Assembly (NCBI GenBank): GCA_965262875.1
Contig: CBDHGD010000006.1
Coordinates: 1-64,000, forward strand
DNA: 64,000 nucleotides
Direction: 5' to 3'
From: JBALVT01 sp965262875
GTDB lineage: Bacteria; Pseudomonadota; Gammaproteobacteria; Pseudomonadales; Halieaceae
Shown here: positions 1 to 8,024 of the stretch, in pieces
How the letters are laid out: the number at the start of each line of letters is the position of its first letter
Numbering within the stretch: the stretch's first letter is position 1
The notes under the pieces: model-generated
Told to the model about the DNA's origin: nothing
Database searches by the model: none
Seen by the model: the letters and a program-made list of their open reading frames with translations, nothing else
Position numbers and translations under genes: made by a program

Positions 1-69
1 ATCATCCGCACCCGCTTCTTTGAGCTTTTTAGAAAAAGCCAATGTATCTATTTGTAAGGCATGTGCCAT
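1..69 (-). CDS. DUF1640-like coiled-coil protein, N-terminal fragment
   Basis: The reverse strand encodes MAHALQIDTLAFSKKLKEAG and runs off the window. This N-terminus resembles DUF1640 (CCDC90-like) proteins, which typically begin with a short hydrophobic start and then a 'KKLKEAG' helix before a coiled coil and a C-terminal membrane anchor. A GGAG ribosome binding site lies seven bases upstream of the ATG. Only 23 residues are visible, so the assignment rests on this motif alone. Family members have no settled function. Confidence 0.55.
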   Translation of the reverse strand, partial: MAHALQIDTLAFSKKLKEAGADD

Positions 70-327
70 GTTTGATCTCCTGATTTATATATAAAGGATT
101 ATTCTGGAGTATTCCAGTTCTAACCGACAGCCACACACCGCCTTCGACGCTTGATCCTTGATGCAACCAGCCAGTGATTCACCAATTGCCGCGCCAAGAG
201 GGCTGTTCAAGCCCATCTTGGCGCGGCAAGCATGATTAACAGTCACTTCGTAAGAAGTGTCCTTTGCGCATCGTTCGCCCTGCCCCATCCGTGGTGCCGC
301 CCTGCACAAATGCAAGGCGGCGTTGTT

Positions 328-1239
328 TCAGATGTCGCTCTGCTCTGGACGTTTAACCCGCATGGCCTTAATGCCCCTGGCCTCGGCCTTGTCGGCCAGA
401 TTAAGCGCAATACCTGCGCTGCCGAAGATCACCACACCGCCAAGCGGCTTTGGCGTGTCCAGCATCTGGTCAATCGCCTTGAACCCTGCGGATTTCCCAA
501 AGGCCCGCCAGTTCGGTTGAAACGTCACTTGTGCAACTTTGCGATTACGTGCCCATGCCGCCGCAATGGCATCCACGCCTTTTTTGTCGGCCTTATGGTA
601 AAGAATTAAATCGGAATTATAGCTTTCACGGAATCTGTCGCGGATACGGTCGAGACGCTCCCAGATTGCGTCAATGTCCACCCAGTCCCGATCACCAGCA
701 ATGGCCAGCGGTGCGCCTTCAATTTTGAATTGTTCGGCTTGTTGCGCCTCATGCGCTTCCAGCCAGTCCTTAGCTTCAAACATTGCGCCCGATAAATGGG
801 CGTTGCGTTTACCCCGCCCGCCGCTTGGTGGATTGTATGCGTTGCCCGTTTCCAACTCGTAGCATTGGGCGGCGGTTTCTGCCATAAGGTCAAGCGCATC
901 GCGTAAATCGCGCATTGTTTCCGCTTTTGTTTGGGCGTCCCCAATTGCAGTTGTGGTGATTTCGCTCCCGTCTTTAAGACGGATTAAGCCTTGCAAAGCG
1001 TCTGTGTGCCTGGTTAATTCTACCTCGATCACATTGCGGCGACGGTGTAATAACGTTGCCAACCCATGCGCCAGCGGTTCAATTTCTTTATGCAAGCCCG
1101 TTCCTGATAGGCCAGAAAACAAGCTTTCAAAGGTTTCCCGCACGATCGCATCGCGCAAAGTATCATCGCAGGGAATAGGCAGATCGTCGGCAGTTTCGGT
1201 CAAGCCGAAAAGTTCGATTTCGTCATAAGCTGTCAGCAT
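328..1239 (-). CDS. DUF2493 (SLOG-type) domain protein
   Basis: The protein has 303 residues from an ATG preceded by AGGAG; an in-frame ATG 12 codons earlier lacks a good site. The last ~110 residues carry the DUF2493 pattern: a 'DLILYHKADKKGVDAIAA' stretch, then 'VVIFGSAGIALNLADKA', a Rossmann-like SLOG fold thought to bind a nucleotide-derived ligand. The N-terminal two thirds are helical and uncharacterised. Homologues are typical of alphaproteobacterial plasmids, often near conjugation or TOPRIM genes, and their role is unknown. The gene appears intact. Confidence 0.85.
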   Translation of the reverse strand: MLTAYDEIELFGLTETADDLPIPCDDTLRDAIVRETFESLFSGLSGTGLHKEIEPLAHGLATLLHRRRNVIEVELTRHTDALQGLIRLKDGSEITTTAIGDAQTKAETMRDLRDALDLMAETAAQCYELETGNAYNPPSGGRGKRNAHLSGAMFEAKDWLEAHEAQQAEQFKIEGAPLAIAGDRDWVDIDAIWERLDRIRDRFRESYNSDLILYHKADKKGVDAIAAAWARNRKVAQVTFQPNWRAFGKSAGFKAIDQMLDTPKPLGGVVIFGSAGIALNLADKAEARGIKAMRVKRPEQSDI

Positions 1240-1964
1240 GTTTTGCTCCTGATAAGCGGCCTCTCGGGCTTGCAAGCAAGACCCTGTCGGCCAACGGCCA
1301 CCCGCCCGATTGCGGTGGCCTGCTGACGGGCAGGCGTGGAGAAAAACCAGTGTCAGGGACGGCGCAGCCGCCGGCTTGCCGGGCGCAAAAGTTTTTCAGG
1401 GGATGACGCCTGGCGCGTACATTGAAGCCCCGAAGGAGACAGGTCGCCTGAAAGACGCGGCCCTGCTTGCCCGCCTGCAAGCAGGGCTGCGTTTGCAAGG
1501 CGGCCGGTGTGGGGAACGGCACCGTATCAGAGCAGTCCTGACGCTCCCCTGTAAAAGTTTTGTGATCCTTGACGCTGGTTTTTATCTGCGACAGACAGGC
1601 AGCAGGCTTGAAACCATTGCACAACGGATCACCCGAAGACTGCGGTGAGTGGTTGGCAATCGGCTGGAATAACGCCGGGCCACCCGTTGGTTGGCCTGCC
1701 TGCGCGGCATCGCGCGGGGCCGTCTCGCGTGGTTCCAGCTTGCCGGGGCCATGCGTGAGAGTCGCTGAATATGGACAGATCAGGTGAGTGCTGAAGAAAA
1801 AGCAAACTGCCTGGTCCCGAACCTTCACAAAGTTGCTATCGTCCTCGTTTTACACTGAACAGCCGTTGTTTTTAGGACTTCATCGGAAACAATATGTTCG
1901 ATTCCTGCTGGTCCCAGAGAGCTCCGAAGCATGGATCGCCTGGTCAGCAGGCCTCTAAACTGTG
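1240..1964. other. GC-rich interval without a convincing gene
   Basis: This stretch between the DUF2493 gene and the zinc-ribbon gene has open frames on both strands, up to 201 codons. None shows a recognisable domain, ordinary residue composition or a convincing ribosome binding site. It is GC-rich and contains several short inverted repeats, for example around the CCGCCTGCAAGCAGGGC region near 1470. I treat it as noncoding backbone sequence. Confidence 0.4.
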
Positions 1965-2252
1965 TCAGTCGAGCGTCTTGACCGATTGAATGCGACTGCC
2001 CTGACAGCGTGAGCAACGCACATGTCCAAGCGCTTCGCTAATCCGGGTTCCACGGGGATAGCGATCACGGAGCGCGCTCACAGGCAAAATACCCTGATGC
2101 CCGCAGGCGCAGGTGATCCGGAGCGTCGTCGCGTAACAAAAATGTTCCAGCCGCTGGCCCGCAACCCGCAGTGCGGCATCAGGTTCAATTCGAACCGCCG
2201 GATGCGCTGTACGCTTCCGCTCAGTCTTGCGCCGCCGCCCCGTAAACGCCAT
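1965..2252 (-). CDS. Small zinc-ribbon-like protein, unknown function
   Basis: The 95-residue protein has a basic N-terminus followed by an ITCACGHQG segment and, about 35 residues later, VRCSRCQG. These two Cys pairs (CxC and CxxC) could hold one zinc ion. Similar small proteins with a C-x-C-G-H start and a C-terminal CSRCG are common in Rhodobacterales genomes without a known role. An AAGGG sequence lies about ten bases before the ATG. The gene could be a regulator or a structural zinc ribbon; the sequence does not distinguish them. Confidence 0.5.
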   Translation of the reverse strand: MAFTGRRRKTERKRTAHPAVRIEPDAALRVAGQRLEHFCYATTLRITCACGHQGILPVSALRDRYPRGTRISEALGHVRCSRCQGSRIQSVKTLD

Positions 2253-2346
2253 CTGTGCTTTTCCCTTATGATCTATTCAGAGACTGTAGCCACATGATCC
2301 GGTAAACGGCAAGCCGACCCTGCCAACCAGCGGGGCATTTCATGCT

Positions 2347-2490
2347 CCGCTGGACTGGCAGCCTCTCGGGCCCGTTGGGATGGCAGGGCATCACATACCC
2401 TATTGGACTGGCAGCGCATCACATGCGCGAGAAGTCGAAAAGCCGGTTGGCCATGCCGACCAATGGCGCATCATATGTGCGAGAGGTCGT
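2347..2490 (+). repeat. Palindrome-rich repeat array, copy 1
   Basis: Several short units built around a GCGCATCACATGCGC-type palindrome, separated by TGGCAG and CCGGTTGG spacers, sit here. Bases 2347-2396 are an exact reverse complement of 3970-4019 (50 bp), and homology extends through the rest of both arrays with scattered changes. The arrays are noncoding. They may be REP-like elements, protein-binding sites or transfer-related sites. Confidence 0.7.
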
Positions 2491-2654
2491 TGCAAAATAT
2501 ATCAACCGCGCAAAATAACCCGGAAACAAAACGCCGCCCCCGATCTGGAGACGGCATTGCGCACACAACATTACACATCGGCCAAAAGAGGCGGGGGGGC
2601 ATTCCGCCGGCCACCATGGGTGACCGGCGATAGGCCGGAACTGCGCAGGCTGGC

Positions 2655-3356
2655 TTATGCCCACCCGACGAACCCCGCGATCGCGGGCGCATCGGTCACG
2701 ATCTCGACCTCGTCGCGCCCGAGCTTCGCAAAGGCAAGGCAGAGCGAAACATCCTCTTGACTGTCCCATGTGCCATGGCATCTGTCCGTCGCAATCTCCC
2801 ACACCGTATAGGACGGTGACCAGACCGGCATCGCGCGGGCAGCGTAGTGCCGCATTTTAGCTTGGCACGGCGCGCACAGGTAAGTGCCGGACGATGGCTT
2901 TTGGCAGTCCACACAAAGCCCCGCCGCCCGCAAACGCCGTCGCTTCACCCGCGCCCGGGCACGGTCTTTATCGGCGCAGGCCGGGCAGAACCGCCGATCC
3001 GGCTCGGGGGCAGCCGTGCCGCAGGTCACACACAGCCCATCGGCAACACGGGCCCAGTAGAGACGCTTCTGGTTTTCCCGATTGCGGGCTGAACAGCTCG
3101 CCCCTCCACGCTTCACCCCACAGGCTTTACACAGCTTGCGTCCCGGGGCGGGTTCCGTCTTGCCGCAGATCGGGCAAAGACCCTGTGCGGCGCGTGCGGC
3201 ATAGCGCTTCTTGATGACCGCGTTGCCGTTATCGGCGCAGACCCTGCACAGCCGTCGTCCTGAAACAGCCGCCCGTGATCCGCAAACCGAGCATAATCCA
3301 CAGGCAATCCATTTAGCTCTGCGGGCGCGTGCACGTTCATTCCTACATTCTGACAT
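2655..3356 (-). CDS. Protein with four tandem CxxC...CxxC zinc-finger units
   Basis: The 233-residue, very basic protein starts at an ATG preceded by AAGGA. Four successive units follow the plan GLCxxCG-(8-10)-RxLCxxC: GLCSVCGS, GLCPICGK, GLCVTCGT and GLCVDCQK, each closed by a second CxxC pair. Arg/Lys-rich linkers such as RARARVKRRR separate them. The last ~65 residues lack cysteines and are acidic to neutral. Tandem fingers with basic linkers suggest nucleic acid binding; target and function are unknown. The gene lies between the two inverted repeat arrays. Confidence 0.7.
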   Translation of the reverse strand: MSECRNERARARRAKWIACGLCSVCGSRAAVSGRRLCRVCADNGNAVIKKRYAARAAQGLCPICGKTEPAPGRKLCKACGVKRGGASCSARNRENQKRLYWARVADGLCVTCGTAAPEPDRRFCPACADKDRARARVKRRRLRAAGLCVDCQKPSSGTYLCAPCQAKMRHYAARAMPVWSPSYTVWEIATDRCHGTWDSQEDVSLCLAFAKLGRDEVEIVTDAPAIAGFVGWA

Positions 3357-3419
3357 CGTTCTATCCTTCTTGTTCAAGTGTTGAACCGGGGCCACAATGC
3401 GGCCCCGGTGAGAGCGTAC

Positions 3420-3722
3420 TCAGACCTTCGCGGCCCCCGCATAGAACAGCCCTGTTGCCAGCGCGCCCCAGAACTGGACCCCGCTCTTTGGTGTGCGCTG
3501 CGCGGTACAGACAATGATCTCGTTGCGTGCCGGCCGCATTGTGCGCACCGTCCCACAAGAAACCGTCTCGCCGCCGGATCCCTTTACCGGGCGGATTTCG
3601 CCGTTGGACATCGAGCGAAACCGCTGAACGTCATAGTGCTCCTGATCCTTAAGTCCGCGACCGAAGAGGTGGGTGATATACGTGCCGGATGGTTTGGCCC
3701 GGGTTGGTACTGTGTGCATCAT
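3420..3722 (-). CDS. Hypothetical small protein
   Basis: The 100-residue protein reads MMHTVPTRAKPSGTYITHLF onward, with a conserved-looking stretch around 'DVQRFRSMSNGEIRPVKG'. The start is placed at the ATG following AAAGGATGCAC, which gives a good ribosome binding site; a longer frame upstream has poor composition. No known domain is recognised. It lies 63 bases downstream of the zinc-finger gene on the same strand and also sits between the inverted repeat arrays. Confidence 0.45.
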   Translation of the reverse strand: MMHTVPTRAKPSGTYITHLFGRGLKDQEHYDVQRFRSMSNGEIRPVKGSGGETVSCGTVRTMRPARNEIIVCTAQRTPKSGVQFWGALATGLFYAGAAKV

Positions 3723-3895
3723 GTGCATCCTTTCTTTTTGCGCCCCAATGACGCATCCAAAAAAGAAGAATTCTTTCACTCTCCTGCGCGACAAATGCCG
3801 CCGCGCACAGGCGTTGCCGGCGCGCACAGCACGACAGATCTATAGTTGAACGACTTAATTTTGGTCATGTGCTTTTCCGGAATGCCGCCAAAAAT

Positions 3896-4040
3896 GGCGG
3901 CTCTCGACTTCTCGACTTCTCGCGCATGTGATGCGCCATTGGCCGGCAGGGCCAACCGGCTTCTCGGGCATGTGATGCCCTGCCATCCCAACGGGCCCGA
4001 GAGGCTGCCAGTCCAGCGGCGCATGTGATGCGCTGCCCAT
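3896..4040 (-). repeat. Palindrome-rich repeat array, copy 2 (inverted)
   Basis: This is the inverted partner of the array at 2347-2490. It contains GCGCATGTGATGCGC, GGGCATGTGATGCCC and GCGCATGTGATGCGC palindromic cores spaced by about 45 bases. The block 3970-4019 matches copy 1 perfectly in reverse complement. The two arrays bracket about 1.4 kb holding the zinc-finger gene and the 100-residue gene. Together they could form a very large hairpin or allow inversion of the enclosed segment. Confidence 0.7.
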
Positions 4041-4304
4041 TGGGCGCGTGGCGGGTTACCCACACCCTGGTCGTTCGATACCTGGGGTCTCTCTCCTACG
4101 GGCGCAGGGTCAGAACAAAATCTCCCATGGTCGATTGCGTTCTGACTGGATAACCCGCCACGCCAACAGTTCACCTTGCCCCGGCAGGCAGTGCCCGACC
4201 TGCAAGGCAGCCCGTTCCGGATTGCAACACGCCGCAGCGTTCATCCGACCAAACCAACGCCCCTGCCCTGCCAGAGTGGCGCGCCAGTGGCCGTGTCTGA
4301 TCTC

Positions 4305-4619
4305 ATGACCTTGCCATCCAGTGCGGAAACATTCTTGACACCGGCCACCTCACCACCTCATTTGCAATGGATGCAAAGCTATCTGGAAAAACGCGACCCG
4401 GCTAAAAATCAGAACCGGTTTTACTCCATGGCGGTGTTGCCCAATCTGTTTGGCGAATGGACCCTGCGGCGGGAATGGGGGCGCATTGGCGCGTCTGGAC
4501 AGGTGTGTCTCGATTTATTCCGCAGCGCAGCAGAGGCCGAAGAGGCCTTGCTGGCGCTGGAGGACCGCAAGCGGCGGCGGGGGTATTTCATGGAACCGCA
4601 GCAATTGCCGATGTTGTGA
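4305..4619 (+). CDS. WGR domain protein
   Basis: The C-terminal ~70 residues carry a WGR domain: 'KNQNRFYSMAVLPNLFGEWTLRREWGRIG', then a Leu/Ala-rich helix and a KRRRGY ending. WGR domains are thought to bind nucleic acids and occur in PARPs and in many small alphaproteobacterial plasmid proteins. The usual length is 80-100 residues, so I use the ATG at 4305 (104 residues); an in-frame ATG at 4371 would also retain the domain. Neither start has a strong ribosome binding site. The gene precedes the TacA-like antitoxin promoter region. Confidence 0.75.
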   Translation: MTLPSSAETFLTPATSPPHLQWMQSYLEKRDPAKNQNRFYSMAVLPNLFGEWTLRREWGRIGASGQVCLDLFRSAAEAEEALLALEDRKRRRGYFMEPQQLPML

Positions 4620-4637
4620 TGATGACATGTTGTACGG

Positions 4638-4681
4638 GCGTACGCCGTACGCTTGACCTGTACACCTATTTCCCGTACATA
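4638..4681 (+). promoter_or_regulatory. Promoter and operator for the TacA/GNAT toxin-antitoxin pair
   Basis: A palindrome GCGTAC-GCC-GTACGC (4638-4652) touches a -35 box TTGACC (4653-4658), followed by a 17-base spacer and a -10-like TACATA (4676-4681). The antitoxin ATG is 62 bases further on. The geometry fits an RHH antitoxin that represses its own operon by binding the palindrome. A second GTAC-containing motif (CCTGTACAC) lies in the spacer. Confidence 0.6.
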
Positions 4682-4742
4682 GTGAGCCAAAAGACCCACC
4701 AGGGTTTGATCGGATCAGGCCTGAAGCTGAAAGGAGACTATA

Positions 4743-5057
4743 ATGTCAGCGTTTCAAGACACCACGGCGGCGATCAACGAACCCAAAAGTGCGCGTCTGG
4801 AAGCACGGACGCAGCCATCTGTGAAGGACACGATCAATCGTGCAGCAACGTTGAACGGGGTCGATGTCAGTTCGTTTGTCGTGAGTGCGGCCTATAATGC
4901 TGCGCAATCAACGATTAAGGCTCACAAGGTGACGGTGATTGAAAGTGCGGTTGACAGGAAAGCGTTTTTTGACGCTTTGGACAGCCCACCCAAACCGACC
5001 AGGCGTTTGGTTGATGCCTTTGCACTCCGCAAGAAACTCGTTGCGAATGCCGACTGA
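4743..5057 (+). CDS. DUF1778 (TacA-type) antitoxin
   Basis: The 104-residue protein matches the DUF1778 pattern: a short N-terminus, an RHH-like segment 'RLEARTQPSVKDTINRAATLNGVDVSSFVVSAA', then a helical tail with 'FFDALDSPPKPTRRLVDAF', which in TacA antitoxins wraps around the acetyltransferase toxin. AAAGGAG lies six bases before the ATG. It should bind DNA as a dimer and neutralise the downstream GNAT toxin. The toxin start codon overlaps the end of this gene, as is usual for such pairs. Confidence 0.88.
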   Translation: MSAFQDTTAAINEPKSARLEARTQPSVKDTINRAATLNGVDVSSFVVSAAYNAAQSTIKAHKVTVIESAVDRKAFFDALDSPPKPTRRLVDAFALRKKLVANAD

Positions 5058-5595
5058 GACCCAGGATCAAACACCGTTCACAATTCAACCGTTCGATCCC
5101 AAGGCCCATGATCGAACGGCTTTTTCTTGTGGCGTTCCCCAGATTGACAATTATCTGAAGCTCACTGCGAAGAAGGGCAGCAAGGCAGATGTTGTCCGCG
5201 TTTGGGTCATTGTCGCCACAGACAACAAAATTGCCGGTTTTTATGGCATCAACATGCACGCGATTGATGTCAAAGAAATGCCCGCGGCTTATGCGAAGAA
5301 AGCAATGAAGCATGGGACGTTACCAGCCGCATTCATTGCGATGATTGGTGTCGACGAAACTCAGCAAGGAAATGGAATCGGAAGTGTCCTTATGGCGGAC
5401 GCGTTGAGCAGGATTGCGCGGGTTTCCAACGACATCGGCACTTGTGTCGTCGTGCTCGATGTATTCGACGACGGCGACGCTGACACTGTCGCGAGACGCA
5501 AAACATATTACGAGGAGTTCGGGTTTATTGCCCTGCCCGACCAACCCCTTCGACTCTTCATGCCGGTCCAGACGGCACGAGAACTGTCGGGTTGA
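5047..5595 (+). CDS. GNAT acetyltransferase toxin (TacT-like)
   Basis: The 182-residue protein starts at an ATG overlapping the antitoxin gene by 11 bases. It has the GNAT layout of this toxin class: the 'FDPKAHDRTAFSCGVPQIDNYL' opening, a 'KIAGFYGI' strand and the acetyl-CoA loop 'VDETQQGNGIGSVLM' (Q-x-x-G-x-G). Close families acetylate the amino group of aminoacyl-tRNAs and halt translation. The terminal region 'YYEEFGFIALPDQPLRLFMP' is typical. The module likely acts as a plasmid stabilisation or defence element. Confidence 0.88.
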   Translation: MPTETQDQTPFTIQPFDPKAHDRTAFSCGVPQIDNYLKLTAKKGSKADVVRVWVIVATDNKIAGFYGINMHAIDVKEMPAAYAKKAMKHGTLPAAFIAMIGVDETQQGNGIGSVLMADALSRIARVSNDIGTCVVVLDVFDDGDADTVARRKTYYEEFGFIALPDQPLRLFMPVQTARELSG

Positions 5596-6092
5596 CAGAT
5601 GGATGACCCTGCCAGAGCCTATCGTTGCAAAGAGCACTGCCGGGAACAATGGGACCACTGAGGGAAGTATTATCATCCAGTATTATTTGAAGTTTTCCTT
5701 CATAATGTGCAAAATATCACTATAATCACTACTACTAAAGGGTTTTGAAAAATGTGCCAATAATAAGGCGCATGTCCAGTTTTGCGAGGATAAAGACTGC
5801 TGGACAATTGCGCCCTGCCCCGCGCCAGACAAGAGCTATCAAAATTACTTAGGGAATTTGATAGAAGGATTATGATGGTAGTTTTGAGGGGCCACTTCCA
5901 GAGCTCTCGAAATGTATACAATGCGAGAGGCAGAACCATCCGCAAAGGGTATAGCACTATCTGAACCACCACCAACTGAAGTTGCTTTTTTAATAGTGAG
6001 CCTCTGGCGCGAAATACATTTTTCTTTTCCGTATGAAAGACGGAGGCTTAAGACCAATTCGTGGAAAGTAAGGTTCTGAGGGGTGGGCGTGA
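5596..6092. other. AT-rich interval without recognised gene
   Basis: This region between the GNAT toxin and the VapC gene has only short, poorly composed open frames (91 and 89 codons on the minus strand) that match nothing I recognise. Its AT content is higher than that of the upstream backbone. It probably marks a junction between two acquired modules. Confidence 0.4.
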
Positions 6093-6524
6093 TCAGTTCT
6101 TTATAGCATCCCACGGGTTCAGGAGTGTAACGCCCGTTGCCTTAAAATCAGCAACGTTTCGCGTGACAACCGTCATTCCGTGAACGATGGCTGTTGCCGC
6201 TATGAGGGCGTCCCGCTCAGCACGAGGATCTGGCACATGCAAGCGAGCGCAGCGCACAGCAACAGTGGTATCAACCGGCAGGGTTTGTTCGGAAAATTCA
6301 GGCAGGATACGGGTGTCCATCCAAGTACGTAGCCGTGCGCCCTGAGACGGATCACGTCTCTCAATCCGCAAGATGCCGATCTCGAGTTCCATAATGGTCA
6401 CCGCCGAGATGTAAAAGCTGGCAGCATCCTTACTCATAAGCCAAGTTGTGACGGTGGGATTGGCCTTCCCGTCGCCAGCTTTTCTCAGCTCGGAGATTAC
6501 GTTAGTATCGAGCAAGAACATCAC
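6093..6524 (-). CDS. VapC-type PIN-domain toxin
   Basis: The 143-residue protein is a PIN-domain RNase. The acidic catalytic residues sit where expected: 'FLLDTNVISE' (first Asp), 'ISAVTIMELEIGI' (Glu), 'ERDALIAATAIVHGMTVVTRNVADF' (Asp, and the final TRNxxDF motif). PIN toxins usually cut tRNA or rRNA in a Mg2+-dependent way. The gene overlaps the 3' end of the upstream Phd/YefM-type antitoxin by four bases, the standard operon arrangement. It appears intact. Confidence 0.92.
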   Translation of the reverse strand: MMFLLDTNVISELRKAGDGKANPTVTTWLMSKDAASFYISAVTIMELEIGILRIERRDPSQGARLRTWMDTRILPEFSEQTLPVDTTVAVRCARLHVPDPRAERDALIAATAIVHGMTVVTRNVADFKATGVTLLNPWDAIKN

Positions 6525-6775
6525 GAAAGGTCCGCTGCGCGACTTTGGATACTGACGTGTGGTGGCTCGAATTCAATGTCAGATAGCCCCTGTATCGAAA
6601 GTGCCTCGACAATGTTTCGGTGCTTGCCTATGAGCTTTTCATAGTTCTCAATACTTAACAGAACCTGGGCGAGAGCACCTCGGTCAGTGATAAACACTGG
6701 CCCGTGTTTGGCCGCTTTCTTAGCCCGTCCAATATCCTGATTGAGTTCTCTGCTCGTTAGAGTCGTGATGGGCAT
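6521..6775 (-). CDS. Phd/YefM-family antitoxin
   Basis: The 84-residue protein begins MPITTLTSRELNQDIGRAKK, the usual Phd/YefM DNA-binding N-terminus, followed by 'GPVFITDRGALAQVLLSIENYEKL'. GGAGG lies five bases before this ATG, so the longer TTG start is rejected. The C-terminal part, 'DIEFEPPHVSIQSRAADLS', should wrap around VapC. It likely autorepresses through the palindrome upstream. Confidence 0.9.
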   Translation of the reverse strand: MPITTLTSRELNQDIGRAKKAAKHGPVFITDRGALAQVLLSIENYEKLIGKHRNIVEALSIQGLSDIEFEPPHVSIQSRAADLS

Positions 6776-6796
6776 GGCCGCCTCCAATAACTAGTA

Positions 6797-6814
6797 TGTA
6801 GTAACATAACTACA
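6797..6814. promoter_or_regulatory. Candidate operator for Phd/VapC
   Basis: An inverted repeat TGTAGT-AACATA-ACTACA lies 22 bases upstream of the antitoxin start, within an AT-rich stretch with further TAGTATGTA-like half sites. Phd/YefM antitoxins usually bind such short palindromes over their own promoter. Confidence 0.5.
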
Positions 6815-6895
6815 ACTATGTACTTGCGCAATCTTTTTAGTTTTTTTTGTTTTTAGGAAACTGAACAATCTCTCCTATAGGCCTACCTCCAGATA

Positions 6896-6925
6896 ATGTA
6901 TTATATAATTATGTATTATATAATT
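6896..6925 (+). repeat. Two adjacent 15-bp direct repeats upstream of parA
   Basis: ATGTATTATATAATT occurs twice head to tail, followed by a degenerate third copy up to about 6960. The pair lies about 75 bases before the parA start. Such iterons can be centromere (parC/parS) or autoregulatory sites for the small DNA-binding partner of ParA. The very low GC content also suits a promoter. Confidence 0.6.
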
Positions 6926-6999
6926 ATTTACTATCTTAGTATTTTATTATATAATATAGAAATATATATGTGCAACACCAAGAACGCAAAGGGTTTTTT

Positions 7000-7632
7000 A
7001 TGAATAAAATAAAATTAGTTGGAATTTGGAATCCGAAAGGGGGGCAAGGCAAGTCAATGCTTGCCATCAATTTATCTGCTGCATGTGTGGAGTTAGGTAT
7101 AAATCCATTGGTCATTTGCCAAGATCAACAAGGTACATCAATGCTTTTTTATAAGGGCGGTAATCTCAATTTTGAAGTGGTTGATTGTCCCCCGAAAGAA
7201 AGGCCAGACGCTGATGTAATTTTTTTCGACTATCAGGCAAGTGATTGGGAATGCCCCGCCGAATCCTTGCTTGTTATGCCCTTGAAGCCAGCACGTGACC
7301 AATACGCAACCTACTTAGACGCTCGTAAGCGGGTAGAAAATCATAAAGATAAAAACGGTAAGCGGGTAGGCCACCAAATAATTACCGTGGTTACAGATGG
7401 GCAAGCACATAGAGCGGATGAGAAAAAAACAATGTCTGCTTTAAAAGCAAAGGGGGCTTTTGTCATTCCTGCCAGTGGGGTTTTTAGCCGCGCCGCTGCC
7501 GAATATCGCAGCATTTACGACCCGACGCTTAATAAAGCCTACAAAGTAGGAGAACGTCGCCGCGAAATATCAACAATTTTAGCGCGTGTACTGATGGATC
7601 AATCAGAGGAAAAGCAATATGCAACAGGATGA
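7000..7632 (+). CDS. parA: ParA-family partition ATPase
   Basis: The 210-residue protein has a deviant Walker A motif 'WNPKGGQGKS' near its N-terminus, as in the small type Ib ParA/Soj ATPases, followed by a Walker A' region ('DVIFFDYQAS') and 'LLVMPLKPARDQYATYLDA'. The start is the ATG after AAAGGGTTTTTT; an upstream in-frame ATG is less likely. No N-terminal HTH is present, so autoregulation probably falls to the partner protein encoded just downstream, with which it overlaps by 14 bases. Plasmid segregation is the expected role. Confidence 0.85.
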   Translation: MNKIKLVGIWNPKGGQGKSMLAINLSAACVELGINPLVICQDQQGTSMLFYKGGNLNFEVVDCPPKERPDADVIFFDYQASDWECPAESLLVMPLKPARDQYATYLDARKRVENHKDKNGKRVGHQIITVVTDGQAHRADEKKTMSALKAKGAFVIPASGVFSRAAAEYRSIYDPTLNKAYKVGERRREISTILARVLMDQSEEKQYATG

Positions 7633-7906
7633 TAGACCTAGCTGGATGGATGAAGAGGAAGAACGCGCCACCGAGCAAGCAAGTACGGGCAAGACGCCCA
7701 ATGCCGCCGCGCCACAATTGGTCAGAATGGAAAAAGCACCCAAACGCAAACAGAAGATGTTTTACATTCAACCATGCTATGCAATGGCTTTTGAAGATTT
7801 AGCACTAAAACAAAAACGTACTGGCGGTAAGAAAGCGACGGACTTAGCTGAAGAAATGATTTCGGACTTATTAGAAAAGTATGGGGAAAGCGCATTTTTA
7901 CTATAG
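7619..7906 (+). CDS. Small ParA-partner protein (probable centromere-binding protein)
   Basis: The 95-residue protein has an acidic N-terminus ('WMDEEEERATEQ') and a basic, helical C-terminus ('KKATDLAEEMISDLLEKYGES'). It has no canonical ParB domain. Its size, position and overlap with parA fit the ParG/ParR-type partners of type Ib systems, which have a flexible N-terminus and an RHH-like C-terminus. Tandem 15-bp repeats just downstream and upstream are plausible binding sites. The function is inferred from context. Confidence 0.6.
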   Translation: MQQDDRPSWMDEEEERATEQASTGKTPNAAAPQLVRMEKAPKRKQKMFYIQPCYAMAFEDLALKQKRTGGKKATDLAEEMISDLLEKYGESAFLL

Positions 7907-7910
7907 ATTT

Positions 7911-7940
7911 ATATAGTATGTAAATATATAGTATGTAAAT
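7911..7940 (+). repeat. Two adjacent 15-bp direct repeats downstream of the partition genes
   Basis: ATATAGTATGTAAAT is repeated exactly twice head to tail, five bases after the stop of the ParA-partner gene, and is followed by ATATATATTGC. It resembles but is not identical to the pair upstream of parA. Candidate partition site. Confidence 0.6.
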
Positions 7941-8024
7941 ATATATTGCTAATACCAAAGAGATATCAGTATTCACATTTACCACACGCTTTGGGATAGT
8001 CTCCACGCTGACGAACCACTACAG

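Noticed and set aside
1223..1828. 201-codon open frame on the minus strand
   Set aside because: Odd residue composition, overlaps the start of the DUF2493 gene, has no ribosome binding site and no recognisable domain; a by-product of GC-rich sequence.
2380..2802. Open frames on both strands over the first palindromic array
   Set aside because: They translate repeated palindromes and overlap the real zinc-finger gene; no codon bias or start signals.
5700..6114. Two minus-strand frames of 91 and 89 codons
   Set aside because: AT-rich DNA with no good start site, no domain and no conservation clue; probably noncoding.
6896..7940. CRISPR array from the tandem repeats around parA
   Set aside because: Repeats are 15 bp and directly adjacent with no spacers, and no cas genes are present.
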